Below are positions 32,421-45,442 of a DNA stretch of 64,000 nucleotides, piece by piece. The stretch spans positions 3,872,068-3,936,067 of the forward strand of contig NW_024468910.1 of assembly GCF_011745365.1 (NCBI RefSeq), read 5' to 3'. The DNA is from Cryphonectria parasitica EP155. Its lineage: Eukaryota; Ascomycota; Sordariomycetes; Diaporthales; Cryphonectriaceae. Positions within the stretch are counted from its first letter, which is position 1; each line of letters opens with the position of its first letter. The notes beneath the pieces were generated by a model that searched no databases, was not told where the DNA came from, and was given only the letters and a program-made list of their open reading frames with translations. The translations under genes were made by a program, and so were the position numbers.

Positions 32421-35055
32421 ATGGCACACAAGCTCGATGCCGTCGACATCCCCTCCTTCGCCGCCACGCAGCTCGCCCTCCTTGCTGCCGAGCAGGCCTC
32501 CGAGATCGCGGAGACGTCGACCCTCATCTCAGCCCACGCCCCGTCCTCGCTCCAGCGTGCCGGCGTCGCCCTCACCAACCTAGTCGTGTCCTCGCGCCGC
32601 ACCGGCCTCGGTGGTAAGACTGTCATCGAGCTCGCACCGGACCCAGCTGTGTCTTCGTCCCCCTCCTCAGGTGGTGGCGGAGGCTTCGAGCTGCCTGAGC
32701 ACGGGATCAGGACGGGTGACATTGTTCTGGTCAGCGAGCAGCCGGCGGGCAGCGCCAAGAAGCGTGAGGTGAAGGAGCTGGAGAGGAAAGGGGCCAAGGG
32801 GGTTGTCACTAGGGTGAGGAGGGAGGATATTGGGGTCGCGCTGGATGGGGAAGGAGACGAGGGTGGTGGACTGGGGGGGAGGGTCTGGTGTGTCAAGGTG
32901 GCTGATGATGTTACCTTTAAGAGGTGAGTGGGAGAGACAGGAAGAGGAGAGAAGAAGAAAACCAGAGCATGGGCCATTATGAAGATGCGAGGAGGAGGAC
33001 GAGGAAGGCTCTCCACTAATCAGGAGTTGGTGACAGGATGAACCAGACGATGGAGAAACTGCAGGCCATGGGCGAGTCGGAGCACTCACTGTTCATGAGG
33101 ACACTATTTGGCCTGTCAAGTCCATCACCCGTCCCAGAGGACCTCTCTTCCGATCCTGATGTCGGCCAGCTGGACTGGATCGACCCTACGCTGAACGACT
33201 CGCAAAAGGACGCCATTAGGTTCGCCCTCGCCTCCAGAGAGATTGCGCTGATCCATGGGCCGCCCGGCACCGGCAAGACGCACACGCTCATCGAACTGAT
33301 CCTCCAGATGACCAGGCGAGGCCTACGCGTTCTGGTCTGCGGCCCCTCTAACATATCCGTGGATAACATCGTCGAGCGCTTGGCGCCGCACAAGGTGCCC
33401 ATCGTCCGCCTCGGCCACCCGGCACGCCTCCTCCCGTCCGTCCTGAACCTCTCCCTAGACGTCCTGACGCGGACCTCCGAGGCTGGCCAGATCGTCAGGG
33501 ATGTTCGCAGCGAGATGGACGCAAAGCAAGCGTCAATCAAAAAGACAAAGAGCGGCAGGGAGCGCAAGGCTATCTACGCCGACCTCAAGGAGCTGCGCAA
33601 GGAGTACCGTGAGCGGGAGAGAGGCTGCATCACCAGCCTGGTCAGGGGAAGCAAGGTGGTTCTTGCCACGCTGCACGGCGCCGGCGGGTATCAGCTTCGG
33701 AACGAGGACTTTGATGTGGTAATCATTGATGAGGCGAGCCAGGCCCTCGAGGCGCAGTGCTGGGTCCCGCTGCTGTCGGCCAAGAAGGCCGTCTGCGCGG
33801 GCGATCACCTCCAGCTGCCGCCCACCATCAAGTCGCTTAACTCCAAGACGAAGCCGATAAAGGCGGAGGACGGCGCCGAGAAGCTGCGCAAGGGAGCCAC
33901 CCTAGAGACGACCTTGTTCGACAGGCTCTTGTCTCTCCATGGACCCTCGATCAAGAGAATGCTGACGACTCAGTACCGCATGCACGAGAAGATCATGCGC
34001 TTCCCCTCAGACGAGCTCTACGAATCGAAACTGCTCGCAGCGGATGCGGTCAGGGACCGACTGCTTAAGGATCTACCCTACGAGGTAGAGGCCAACGATG
34101 AGACGTCCGAGCCACTAATCTTCATTGACACGCAGGGCGGGGATTTTCCTGAGAAGGCGGAAGAGGAGGATACGTCCAAGAATGTCAAGGCCTCTTTGCA
34201 CGGCGAGAGCAAGAGTAACGAGATGGAAGCCGCACTGGTTAGACAGCATGTCCGCAGCCTCGTCGATGCCGGTGTCATGGCCCAAGATATTGCTGTCGTA
34301 ACTCCTTACAATGCACAGGTACCGTACCCTCCCTTACCCCGGCACCCTTCTTTGCAATGCAAAGCCTTGCTCTTTTATATAAATTTTGCGGCTGTTCTCT
34401 ACGGCATTAAGTCGCGGTTGCTATAACTCACGCACATGTAGATCACTAACATGGAATGGGGAACTGCCCATGAACTGTAATTCAGCTCGCCCTACTTGCG
34501 CCCCTAAAGGAAGCTTTTCCAGGTATCGAGCTAGGCAGCGTCGACGGGTTCCAAGGCCGCGAGAAGGAAGCTGTGGTGGTGAGCCTCGTCAGGAGCAATC
34601 CCGAGGGCGAGGTTGGCTTCCTTGGGGAGAAGAGACGACTAAACGGTCCGTCCAGACAAAACCAGAGGAGATTTGCTCTTCCAGTGCCGACATCGTGATG
34701 CTGACACCCTTTTCCTCCCTTCCAAGTTGCCATGACACGGCCCAAACGATCTCTAACCGTCATCGGCGACTCGGAGACGGTCAAGAGGTGAGTGACTTTT
34801 TGCGCCGTTTCAGTGAAGATATCCCATATCTCCTCCCCCACCTGGGAAATGGGCGCATCGGAGATGACGCACGGATCCAGCCACCTCTTGCGACGGTCCC
34901 ACAAACTCTTCGGGACAAGACACCGGCTGATCAATCTTCTTTTTGTCGTGATTCATTACAGAGGCAGCAAGTTTCTGAAGCGATGGATGGACTTTCTCGA
35001 GGAACATGCCGACCTGCGATACCCAGACCTTGCCGAAGTGATGGCATCTCGTTGA
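32421..35055 (+). CDS. HCS1: Superfamily 1B DNA/RNA helicase, Hcs1/IGHMBP2 (SMUBP-2) type
   Basis: ATP-dependent 5'-3' helicase of the UPF1-like family. Yeast Hcs1 is associated with DNA polymerase alpha. Five exons (32421-32923, 33037-34318, 34486-34645, 34727-34787, 34962-35055) give 699 residues, close to yeast Hcs1. The N-terminus has the 1B-type beta-barrel region ([12 protein letters not shown]...). The helicase core shows Q-motif [13 protein letters not shown], Walker A GPPGTGKT at about 242-249, motif II DEAS at about 399-402, motif [12 protein letters not shown], motif [15 protein letters not shown], motif [21 protein letters not shown] and motif [14 protein letters not shown]. Motif VI appears only after removing intron 3, whose donor GTCCGT is weak. 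No R3H or zinc-finger domain follows, as in Hcs1 and unlike human IGHMBP2. Confidence 0.93.
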
Positions 35056-38000
35056 GGAAGCAACGAGGGGGTCAACAATTGATCGGACGGTAAAACTTCC
35101 GGCTACCGAGGAACAAGGCAAGGTTTTGTTGCATGTCTTCCATTCTATTTCCGCGTCATAGTAGACCCGTTGTAGACGTGCTCACACTACACCCCAGATT
35201 GCGTGTCACCCAAGATGATGCAATCCTTTTGGGACCCCCTCCCCCCAACCTCCCGGGGACAAGACGTTTGAGGTGTTGGACCCCTTGGTTATAGAGACCG
35301 TTTGAGGGGACGACGACATCCATTTCGGGGTCTCGGAACAAGATAAGAGAGCGAGCGCACGTCCTGAGCGGCCCTGGATCAGGCTAAACAACATTGTCCA
35401 GAGAGCTGGGACGCCGAGGTGCACGGTGGGGAACAGACAGGAAGTACTCGGAACGGCCAAATCTTACTTATCAACGGAGGCTTGCTGCAAAGTCGAATCT
35501 GGTTGTGTTGAAATCAAAGGAAGTGGGACCTCCCCTCCCCAGCCGGCCCTTTGAACCTTTTGAACGATGTGACCAGAACCAGGCCCAGGTAGCTTTTGGA
35601 AAAGAGGGAAATAAAATAAAATCTCGGGACATGCCACGTGCATCTTATTCCTCTCGGAATATTTTCGAGGACAACAAGCCCCCTCCCTGGCCTCCTAGTC
35701 TTATGAGCGGTTTCAGAAACCCCTGTGACGACAATGAACCCGAGTCTGAGGACTCCATAGGGGGACGGGGGGCCGGGCGGGGTGGTTCACCGTCGCAAGC
35801 GAGGGCTTCAAGTTGTATTTTCTCGAGGCATATTAAGAAACCATTGCGACGCAAACTCGTCGTGATGACGATGGATGCGCGTCGTAAGTTTCTATAGAGG
35901 AGGAGGAGGAGGAAAAAGAAGAAGTGAATGATGTTGTTCTAAATCTAGAAAGTTGTGGCCCCAACCATGCAGATTGCGACAAGACCAAGACCCCTCCTCA
36001 AAACCATAGATCCGCTGTGCCGTGGTGTGTATTATGGTACACCCTGCAGCAAGTCATCAACTGCAGCTTTTTAGGCACAAAAAGAAATAAGTTGAAGAGA
36101 CCCTGCCTAAACGAGTATTGTGACAGCAAGAGGTCCTTGCGGCTCCATCGGCTACTGCAAGCCACCCTAAGCACTCTGGCGCGAATTACCCATTGTGGTT
36201 TTTTTTTTTTTCATCCGGTGACTCGCGTAGAGACAGGATCAGTCTCGTCTAGGGCAGGTCTAAGCACAATTACCCACCTAGTAACCCCCATCTTGGCGAC
36301 AAACGAGCTGTGGCTGGCTAGACGGGGCTCTCCATCCCCCTGGGGCCAAGAAAAGAAGCACGAGTAGGGGATGCAGGTTGCGCTGATTTGCAGTGCAGTC
36401 AGTCTGTTCTGTGTTTTGTGCTGTGTTCCATCCCGTCGGTCACAGTTGCCGAATGCGAACCTTGGACAGCCAAAATAAAAGTTCGTATTCAAAGTGTTCC
36501 TTCGGTCGAGGGCTCGTTTTTGGTCCTGCCTGCCCACCTGCAGGAGACGGTTTCATCGAACAGTCGTACTTTGTATGGCTTGGCTTTAGCGCGGGACGTA
36601 TGTTGCTTGCACACATACTACGGCACGATGGGGTATGGATCACCACATTTAGGGAAGGAGATATCTGTTGGTCGTCCAGATAGCCTTGCCGCCGCCGAAG
36701 CTCACCACGAGGCAACCAATACATGGTCAAAACCCCCAGGCCCTTACTTGACCGTGTTATAGATCTGGGGAAGAGAAGGGGGGGGGGGGAGGAAGAGGCG
36801 ATTAAGGTTTTGTTTTTGCTTGGGCCTTTGACGGGAACAATGCTGCAATAAATAAATGAAACGGAAAGAGTAAGTGTTGGCGAAAATCGGTTCTCGACTG
36901 GGGGTTGAAGTGTGGCGGGAAGGGAAGAATGGAGAGAAAGGACAGCGAGTTGTCCTCCTCTATTTCCACTGATCGACACTGACACTGCACCATGCCGGCT
37001 CACACAGGAGCAAGGGCCTTCCCTCCCTCTTCTTCACATTCAATCAATTGGGAAGTCGCGATCCACGGATCACACTGCTGCAGTTCATTTATCTCTGCAC
37101 GGCGCGTCCCTGTCGCACCTGCATTGTGCATTGGCACCCTCTTCGCGCCATACTGCGTCAGCAGGTGTCATGTGGTGTAAATGTGTGTGGACACCCGCTT
37201 TCTGTCCCCCCGCCTCCCTTGCCGCGCCAAAAACAAAAAGAGGATCTTCAAAAAGGTCATCGCTTGGGGAAGCCTACGAGAGCCTGAGGAACTGTAAACA
37301 ATAATGTAAAGTACCATGATTTGTTGATTTACCGGCTCAGTCCTCGCCTAGGCTTAGCGAGATGGGGACTCCCTTGATCTCTGGCAAAGCTCAACTTAAT
37401 CTAGGCTGTCGTCTTCTTCGAAGAAGACAAAAGAGGTTGGACAGGGAAACGAGCCATGTTTGGACTCTTCCAACTCCGGCTCTCGCTAGTAATACTCGTA
37501 CTTATAAGCGAAACTCTTTGCAAGTCTCGTGTTGCTTATAGACGAGCTCGGTGGTCAATCAGAATCAAATCAACATTGTAGTTCGGCTAAACAGTATAAT
37601 GCTTGCCGGTGTTCCAGCCAGCCAGCCAGTCAACATGCAAAAAGATGCATGCTGCATGGAAGCGAGCATCACTATGCGTGTGCATTGCATTGTGGCCATA
37701 CCCCTTCCTCATCGTCGTCCTCTTCCTCCTCGCTTCTCCCTCTCTCTCCCTTGACAAATTACCGCCATATCCGCGACTGCGCAATCTGCGCACCTATCAA
37801 TGCGGGTTATTCTGACGACGATGGCGCCGGCGGATGTGACCTTGTGTTGCAAGCGTACTACAATTTTTGTCATCGAGGGGGGAGAGGGGAGGTCACCACA
37901 TCGGGCCTCCCTATTCGCGGTTTTGGCCGCGATCATCCTGCAGATCTCGAGGGGAACAAGAGCCGCGACTTCTCTTTTTCCCATCCTTCACACCAGAGGG

Positions 38001-39303
38001 TGTTATCCGGGCCAGGGTGCAAACCTGCGGCAGTCATTCCTCCGAAGCGGGTGGTGTGCACCTAATCAGCCTAGTCAATGACGGCCACAGTCACCCGATA
38101 TAGGACTATCGAGGCGACGTTGTAGTTGCGAGTCTTGGGGTCAGCGGTGGTTGACGTTGGATATCGCTACCAGAAGATGAAGCAGTATTGACCTCACTGC
38201 TGCAAGAGGGGAACATCATCTTCCCGTTGTCTTTTCTCTTATCCTTCGTTCTTCTCCTTCTTCTTCATCCTCCTCCGTCCTCCGTCCCATTACTATCCTT
38301 TTCGGGATGAATCTTGGACCCCGTATTTACAAACTAACTTGCTTAAAGTACTTACTCCTTGATGCAGAAATGGTTCGTCTCATATCAGCTACTACTGTGA
38401 CTTATGCAAGCCACGTACGAGGTAGGAGAAGCTTGGCTTTTTTGCTGCTTCGCCGCTACTCCTGCATAGCCCAGGGGGGGGGGGGTTTGGAAGGGGAGCG
38501 CACACAACTGGCACTGGCGCCCACCATACCCACCCACCCACCACGCCACTTATTCTGGAGTGGCTAGGCCAGAATGCTGTCTCACTGGTTCCGCCCCGTG
38601 GGGCCATATGCTGTGGCTAAGCGGATTCATCGACGTCTGTGCTCAAGGGTTGGTCTCTCAGGGTTCTTTTTTCTCAACCGAGAATGGGCGAGTTGGGCGA
38701 GGGAAGGATGCGTGTGCGTATGGATTATGCATGACCAGCTGGAGCCAACAGGCTGTCGTCTTGACACTCGGACAGCTGGTCTGCGGCTCAACAGCAGGCC
38801 GATGTCTGGCCAATGTGTGCGTATGTGTGAGAGACAGAGAGGGGGAGAGAGAGGCAGAGGCCTGCGATGATCGTTGAACAGAATATTTCCTCTAGTGTAC
38901 ATAAAATGTAATACCATAATATGTTTGACGGAAACCCCAGATGAACCCGGAAAGCTCCGTCATCTCCTCTTACTAACGATGAACATCTCGGCAAGAAATT
39001 TAGACAAGTGTTGATCTCCGCCGCGGTACCACAGTATCTGATCGGCGTAATTTATTGACCCCGTGGACTCGGGTACGTCCCCAGAGATTGTGCTAAGCTA
39101 CATACTATGTCAGTCAGTCCATTGTTGTGTGTTTGTTTGCCCAGTCCTTCCTACTCTTTTTCACCTGCGAGAGTGGATAAGAGAGAAAGAGGAAAGTGCG
39201 TTGGTGAAGGGGCCCCTGAGCTTCTATCCTGCCTAGCCCCTTCCCTCAGAGAAAGGCTTTATTAGATCTCACTTTTTCCTTTTATGCATTACAATGCATA
39301 ATA

Positions 39304-39317
39304 CAACAACAACAACA

Positions 39318-39350
<33 letters not shown>
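39304..39350. repeat. (CAA)5(ACT)11 compound microsatellite
   Basis: CAA units from 39304 run directly into eleven ACT units ending at 39350. It is not inside any gene I can support. Confidence 0.9.
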
Positions 39351-39351
<1 letters not shown>

Positions 39352-40403
39352 TTGATTATATCATAATAGTACTCGATTTGCCCTCCTCTCACACTTTGTA
39401 TATAGTAGACATATACACACCTGCCCACCCTCTCCAGGTCCACAGCCAGTGCTTGAAGCCTGTTGGCAATCTGTACTCCTTGCTTGAACCCGGGCAGCCC
39501 CCATCTTTTTTTAATCCCTGCAGCCCATGCAGTAAAAGCTACCAGGGGCCCCCCAGCCTGCGTGGCGTTTCCACTTCTTTTTTACAACTACCATAGTATG
39601 AATCGAGGACGGCTGTCCTCGTTTCACTGGACTGCATGGCATTCCTTCCAAGGAAGGGGGGGCCGGTCCATTTTGGAGCTCCTCCTCATTACATAGTACA
39701 TACATAGTACATATCATCTTGATACGCCCACCAGCATCCGGCAGCCTATTTTCGCGCGCGCGGGCCTCCTCGTGAGCTTTTCCGCCCATCCATCTTGTCA
39801 CGTACCTTCACTTATACACACTTGCACACATTTTCTCCTGCTTGTGTTGTGCAGCTGTGCCGCCAAGGGAGAGACGAGACTATCATCCTTCAGGGCCCCC
39901 CTTCTTCTTCTTCGCAGGCCGAAATCTCCTACACGCCCACGCCGAGTTGGTTCCAGTACGAGCAGCACAAGAACAATAATATGCACAGTCCGGGATCTGT
40001 GGTCATGCTCTTGTCGTCCGTCCTCGCTGCGGCCAGTGCTTAGTCTCTCCTGCGCTTTTTCTTCCTCTTACTTGAGGTCTCACCATCCTGTCTTCAGCCT
40101 GAGGGGCCGACGCCACCAAACCTTCAGTTATCCACTCACTCGCTCGCTCACTCTTGGGCTCGCACACAGCCCACCTGTCAGCCGAACGGGTGCGAGTAGT
40201 GAGCGTGGGAGTTGTGTGCTAGGTGCCAGGCCGCATTGCTCTGGATATTGAGACGCGTGTGACGGCCATGTGGACCAGCTGCGGGAGGCGAGGCTGAAGA
40301 GGAATAGTTCATCCATGCACGACACAAGTCTTCCTCCTCCTCCTCCTCACCGCATCTATCGATCGTTACCAATCAGCTGGATCTATCCTCGAATCCAGGA
40401 GAC

Positions 40404-40424
40404 AAAAAAAAAAAAAAAAAAAAA
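40404..40424. repeat. 21-bp poly(A) tract
   Basis: Uninterrupted run of 21 A about 90 bp before the ATG of the next gene. It may act as a nucleosome-excluding promoter element. Confidence 0.85.
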
Positions 40425-40516
40425 GGAATAACCCAGGACCAGTTCCCAGCCAGGCCCTAATATTTCTTTCTTCTTTTTTTATGTTCTCCTCCTTGGCCGC
40501 CCTATCATGAGCCGGA

Positions 40517-43500
40517 ATGCCCGATGGACTGTCCAGACCGACGCCACCAATGCCAACCTCAACAATCCTCCTCCAACCCCTCCATCACGCTGCCACTGAC
40601 AGGCCAACATCGTCGTCATCACCATCACCACCAGCGCCACCAGTGCCAGCGCGCAGCTTCCCCCTCTTGGCCCGGAAACCAAACCACAAGAACAACAACA
40701 ACCAGCCACCCGCGCAACCTGCGCCTATAGCTACAACAACAACAACTACTACTACTACTACTACTATCGCCAACGGCAATAACACCATGAAGAAGGCCAA
40801 GATCTTTGGTGGGAGCGCACCAGCCTCACCGACGACGACTTCGGCGCTGCCTCGACCCAAAAGCGGCTACCAGTCCGTCAGAGGCCGCATCTCAGGCCCT
40901 ATTCCCATACCAAATCCTGCCGTCGATGACGACGAGTTCCCCATGAGGAGACCAGGGACTGGCATCGCGAGCTCGACGCCCATTACAGAACCTGTTATGC
41001 CTCCAACGGCACCATCCGACCCGTCCTCTGCTGGCCCCGTGATGGCATCCTCCTATGTCGTCCCCCCACAACCGCCGCCGCCGCCGCCGCCACAACCACC
41101 ATTACCACTACCACAACCATCACAAGCACCGCCCCAGCCGACAGTCGCACAGACATTCCCAACAGTGGGCATGGTGCGACCAGACATCATCGACGTTCCA
41201 CAGACCGTACCAGAACACCCCGCAACACCCACGAACAACACCATCCACCCCTCCTCTACTGGTGTCGTTAGCGCCGCACAAATGCCACCATCTGGTCCGA
41301 GCCCCGACGGCGGTGTCTCCAGCAGTACTACCACCACATCGGGTGCCGCCCGCAGCTCAGCTAAGCCTGCTGGCCCTCCGGCCAGCAGCAGCAGCGCCGC
41401 GGCACGGTACTCGACCTTGAGCGCTGGGTCGGCCAGGACGGGTGGGTCGATAGGCGGCGGAGATGCTGGTGGTGTTGGGCGCCACAGTCCTCCGCAGCGC
41501 AAGAAGTCGACGCTTCGTTCCGCGATCGGGAAGTTGCTGCGGCGCAGGAAGAAGGAGGGTGGGAGCCTTAGTTCTGTGAGCGAGTCGGAGAGACAGGTTG
41601 CTGTTGCTGGGCACGATTTGATAAAACAAGGAGGAAGACAATACCAACAACAACAGTTGGGACAGCAGCAGCCACAACATCGAAGTGTAAGTCTGGCGTT
41701 TTTTCTTCTTCTCCTTTCTGGCTGAGACATGTGCAGTGGCTGACAAGTATCCTCGGTGAAACCCAAAAATCAACAGGTCCCACCAGCCATAAGAACCGCC
41801 GGCCTACCAGGCTCAGACATTCAACAACAAAAGCGCGTCACCTCGCTTCCCGTCAGCGAGTTCGACCGTGCCTTGCGATCCCACTCCATTGGGCCCAACG
41901 ACATTACAGCCATCGAGAGTGCGCGCAACTCAGTTGATGCGCTCGGCTCATCGTCGCCGCTCTTCAGCAGGCAGAGGGTGGCTGCGGCTGCCCTGCTGCA
42001 GCAGGGGGGCGGGAGATCATTCTCCGGGGTCATGATACCACGCAGTAGGGGAGAAGAGTGGGCTGGTCTCTCGCCTCGGCCTGCGAGCACGCATGGACGG
42101 GCTGCGAGCAGGCTGGAAGAGGAGGAGAATGACAACCCGGATGCGATCGGGAGGGCTATTACCAGCGACAGTAATGGGGGTGATATGGGGCACAAGAGGA
42201 GATCGCGTTCCCTGTCGCAGCTGAACGAGGTGGCGCTCGAGCAGGGCGGTGGGAGGAGAAGGAGTGATGAGATCCGATACTGGAGGCAGAGTTATGATGT
42301 CCCGCAGGGGCCGACATCACCGCTGTCCTCTGGCCCGGATGATGATGGAATGTTGGAGAACAACCCAGATACAGCCGGTCGTCCATCTATCACCGCTGTG
42401 GACGCATCTGCTGCTGCTGCTGCTGCTGCTGCTGCTACTGCTCATGGTGCTCATGCTCATAATGAGAGGATCCCCAACACGCCGCCACAGCCCTTCAACT
42501 TTGGCACGGTGGCCTCGATGAGCGAGCTGGCCGGCATGAAGATTACACAGGCCGTCACCCTCGAGGAGAGGTTTAATTTCCTCGAGGTCCGGATGAACAA
42601 GCTGGAGCGCGTGGTCAACCAGCTGTGCCACTCTGTTCCCGGCTTCAAGGGCCCATTCATGGAGGTGCAGACCACGCCGGGTCCAGGTCCAGCGCCGGCA
42701 ACACCAGGCTCAGTGCCGGTCTCAGCCGTCCGACGAGGGCGCCATGGATCAGCAGGCACGGGGGCTGGGACTACGAGATCTTCTGGGTTTTCTACCCAGC
42801 ATGTCCAGGTCAACCACCCAACATACGCCTACAGCAACGCCATGTCCCCCATGATTCCCTCCATCTACCAGAGCGAACCAGACGACCTTGGCCTGCCGCC
42901 GGTAGGAACTGCAATATCCTCTTCCCACTACGAAGAACCCCGCCGATCCGAAGAGGACGACAACACAACAACGGCTTCCTCCCACGAATCCTTTGTTGGC
43001 GGCGACCCGAACAATGCCTACATGGACTCCCTCCACCCACCGTCCTCCTCCGCCACACAGGCGGCCTCCACAGCAGCAACCTCTGTACCCCCCGTGCCAG
43101 GCCTGCTCCGTCCGACCTCCGAGTCCACGGTGCGGCCCGCGACCAGCATGCCCTCGCTCGGAGGGTCGCAGGGCGGTGGTAGCAGCAACGGAGGGGAGGA
43201 CCGCTCCTCCAACACGGCCATCCTCATCACGCAGCTAGATGCAGAGCGTGCGGCGAGGCAGCTCCTCGAAGATCAGGTGCGCAAGTTGTCGGAGCGCATG
43301 AATAACTTGTCTACGACCATGTTTGCCATGGTGCGCGACCCGGCCAAGTCCAAGTCCTCGGAGAGACTGCGCCCACAGACCTCGGGCTCGATGACGCCCA
43401 GCAGCGGCACTCACAACACCAGCGCCCACCTCACCCCCATCTCCGTCAACACCAGCCAGGGCAGGACACCCCCTGTCCCCGCCACAGCCACAACCACCAA

Positions 43501-43828
43501 CGCCCTCGCCCCCTCCAGCAAGGCCCAGAGTATCTTCGGCAAGGACAGCGCGGGGCTCGGCATCGGAAGCAGCATCGCCAGCTCGCCCTCGAGGGAGGTC
43601 GGCGAGGACGATTTCTCCGAGGCGTTTCAGACACCGCGTGAGCTGCCTACGCCCGGGGTGGGAGGTCACCAGTATTCCGCCTTTGGGGATGAGTTCGGGG
43701 CTGCTGCTGGCTACCATGACGAGGAGGACGGTGCGGATAGCAGAATGGAGGAGGAGAGGAAAAAGGCGGCGCGGGTTTTGAGTTTGAGCCAGCTGACGAT
43801 GGGAACGGGATTGCCGACGAGGATATGA
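40517..43828 (+). CDS. Large disordered coiled-coil fungal protein, unknown function
   Basis: 1,073 residues from exons 40517-41686 and 41777-43828 (intron GTAAGT...AACAG, phase 0). Most is low complexity: Thr11 near residue 75, a polyproline block near residue 190, and Gln, Ser, Ala and His/Ala runs. Islands that look conserved are SGYQSVRGRISGPIPIP, a basic segment KKSTLRSAIGKLLRRRKK at about residues 330-347, and VTSLPVSEFDRALRSHSIGP after the intron. Two short coiled coils lie at about 650-675 (TLEERFNFLEVRMNKLERVV) and about 874-905 (LDAERAARQLLEDQVRKLSE). The basic helix and coiled coils suggest a cortical or scaffold protein. That is inference, and I recognise no named family. An earlier ATG at 40506 is out of frame and could act as a small upstream start. 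Confidence 0.8.
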
Positions 43829-45442
43829 TCAGCTCTCTCTAACTTTCGCATATGGACTACACCACCTCCTTTCCCCTCGATGCTACTCTACGCCCACCAT
43901 CACCAGCTTCGAGGGTACAGTACACGAAAGACAGAAAACGAAGAGCGCTGAGAGCGCGCCGTGGGTCTGCTTCGAAAATCTCCTTTACATGGTCTCCGTC
44001 CAGCATTGATTTCTCAAAGTTTGAAAGGCAACGACGATACCCCCAGATTATCCCTACCGTTCGTGCATCGATGTTTTATTCCTTTCTTCGAAAGATTATA
44101 CACATCCACCACCATCATGATCGTCTTATATGCTATGATCATTATTCAGCGACTTCATTAGCGTTCGTGTTCGCTTTTCTTGGCCTAGGAATGTGGTGTT
44201 TTTCTTCCTCTTGTTTCTTTTTGTCCTATTTACTTTGTGTGTGGAAAACGAAGGAGAGAAGGGGATGATTTTGGGCGGTTGGTTGGTATTATCTTTTTCT
44301 TTGTTCAAGACAGGATAGGGGAGGCAAAGAAAGCATTTGTTTGAATGAACTTTGAGCGCGGCGGATGGGTTGGCTATCTGATATTCCTTTGGGCAGCCTC
44401 GGGCTGAGCCTTGCACTTGTACTTTCCAGGCTTTCTGCACATAGTGTATTACTTACTATTTGATGGGTGTGAATTTATCCACACCTCTCTACGCTTCTCT
44501 CTGTCGGCTGCACGGCTGGTCGCCGTTTACACTCTTGGAAATATACATTCCTTTTTCTTGGCTCCATTCATCACTTTCATGTGTTTTGAGGATGTTTGAG
44601 CATTGGAGAGAGCGTGTTGCTGATGGGACAGAGTGGACTCACTGCTTACTTCTTTGCGGGATCTTAACGTGCCATACGCCGTCGCAAAGGGGGACAGGTC
44701 GGATAATCCACGGTATAGCATGTCAAATCTCAAGCTCTAGAAGTGCTGGAAGACACATGATCAAGGTAGAGTGTCGGTGACACTTGTCTAAGGGATACGA
44801 TCACTGTCTTCCGAGGAATAAAGGAGAAGAGAATGAGAACCATAAAGCGATCGTGGTCCGACTGGACTCGGTTCTCTTTACTTCTCGCCAGCTTCACCGC
44901 GCATTATTTGGGCAATGAAAGGGGCAGGCCAATAGAAGGTGGAGAGAGTCAGGACTTCTGTTCTATGCATAAAAAGCGGGTTCGTTGAGAATTGGTGTAA
45001 GACAATTGGTCGGATATGCAGGGTTAATTCTTTATTAGTTGGGGATCGGAAGGGGGAGGGGGCAGCCATGAAGCTCGTGATAATTTTATTCTGCTTACCT
45101 AATCAAATAAATCGTAATAAAAGGCGTCAGAATGGAGCAATACATAACCAAAGACTATAATATGTACTATAAATTTCTATCCTGATGTACAGAGAATATA
45201 CTTAAGCTTAACGAAAAAAGACCTGCATCGTGGCTTAGCTCTATATGAACACGGAGATTGCTCCCCCCCCAAAAGATCTTATTCTTAGCCAAGGAAAGAA
45301 AAGAAGAAAAAAAAGCAAACTCAAGGACAAGACTTGCTCAAAGGATATCTCATAACCAAAAAGGATGAAGAAGAAAGAAAGCAAGAAAAAAAAAAAGGAA
45401 AAAACCAAAAAACCTCTAAGTCCAAACCTCGAAATCAATCCC
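43829..45442. other. Spacer between converging genes
   Basis: 3' flanks of the coiled-coil gene (+) and the SLATT gene (-), AT-rich, with a poly-A-rich stretch at 45295-45410. No gene seen. Confidence 0.6.

Larger units (their letters stand above)
35056..40516. other. 5.4-kb gene-free stretch
   Basis: No supportable gene on either strand. It holds a GA-rich tract near 35900-35925, T and G runs (36197-36210, 36780-36790), a CAA/ACT repeat (39304-39350) and a 21-A run (40404-40424). Frames such as 35394-35897 (+) and 37529-38065 (+) lack domains. The last kilobase probably contains the promoter and long leader of the next gene. Confidence 0.5.

Noticed and set aside
39304..39350. Tandem CAA/ACT units considered as a CRISPR-like or protein-repeat array
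   Set aside because: Simple three-base microsatellite without spacers; fungal nuclear DNA.
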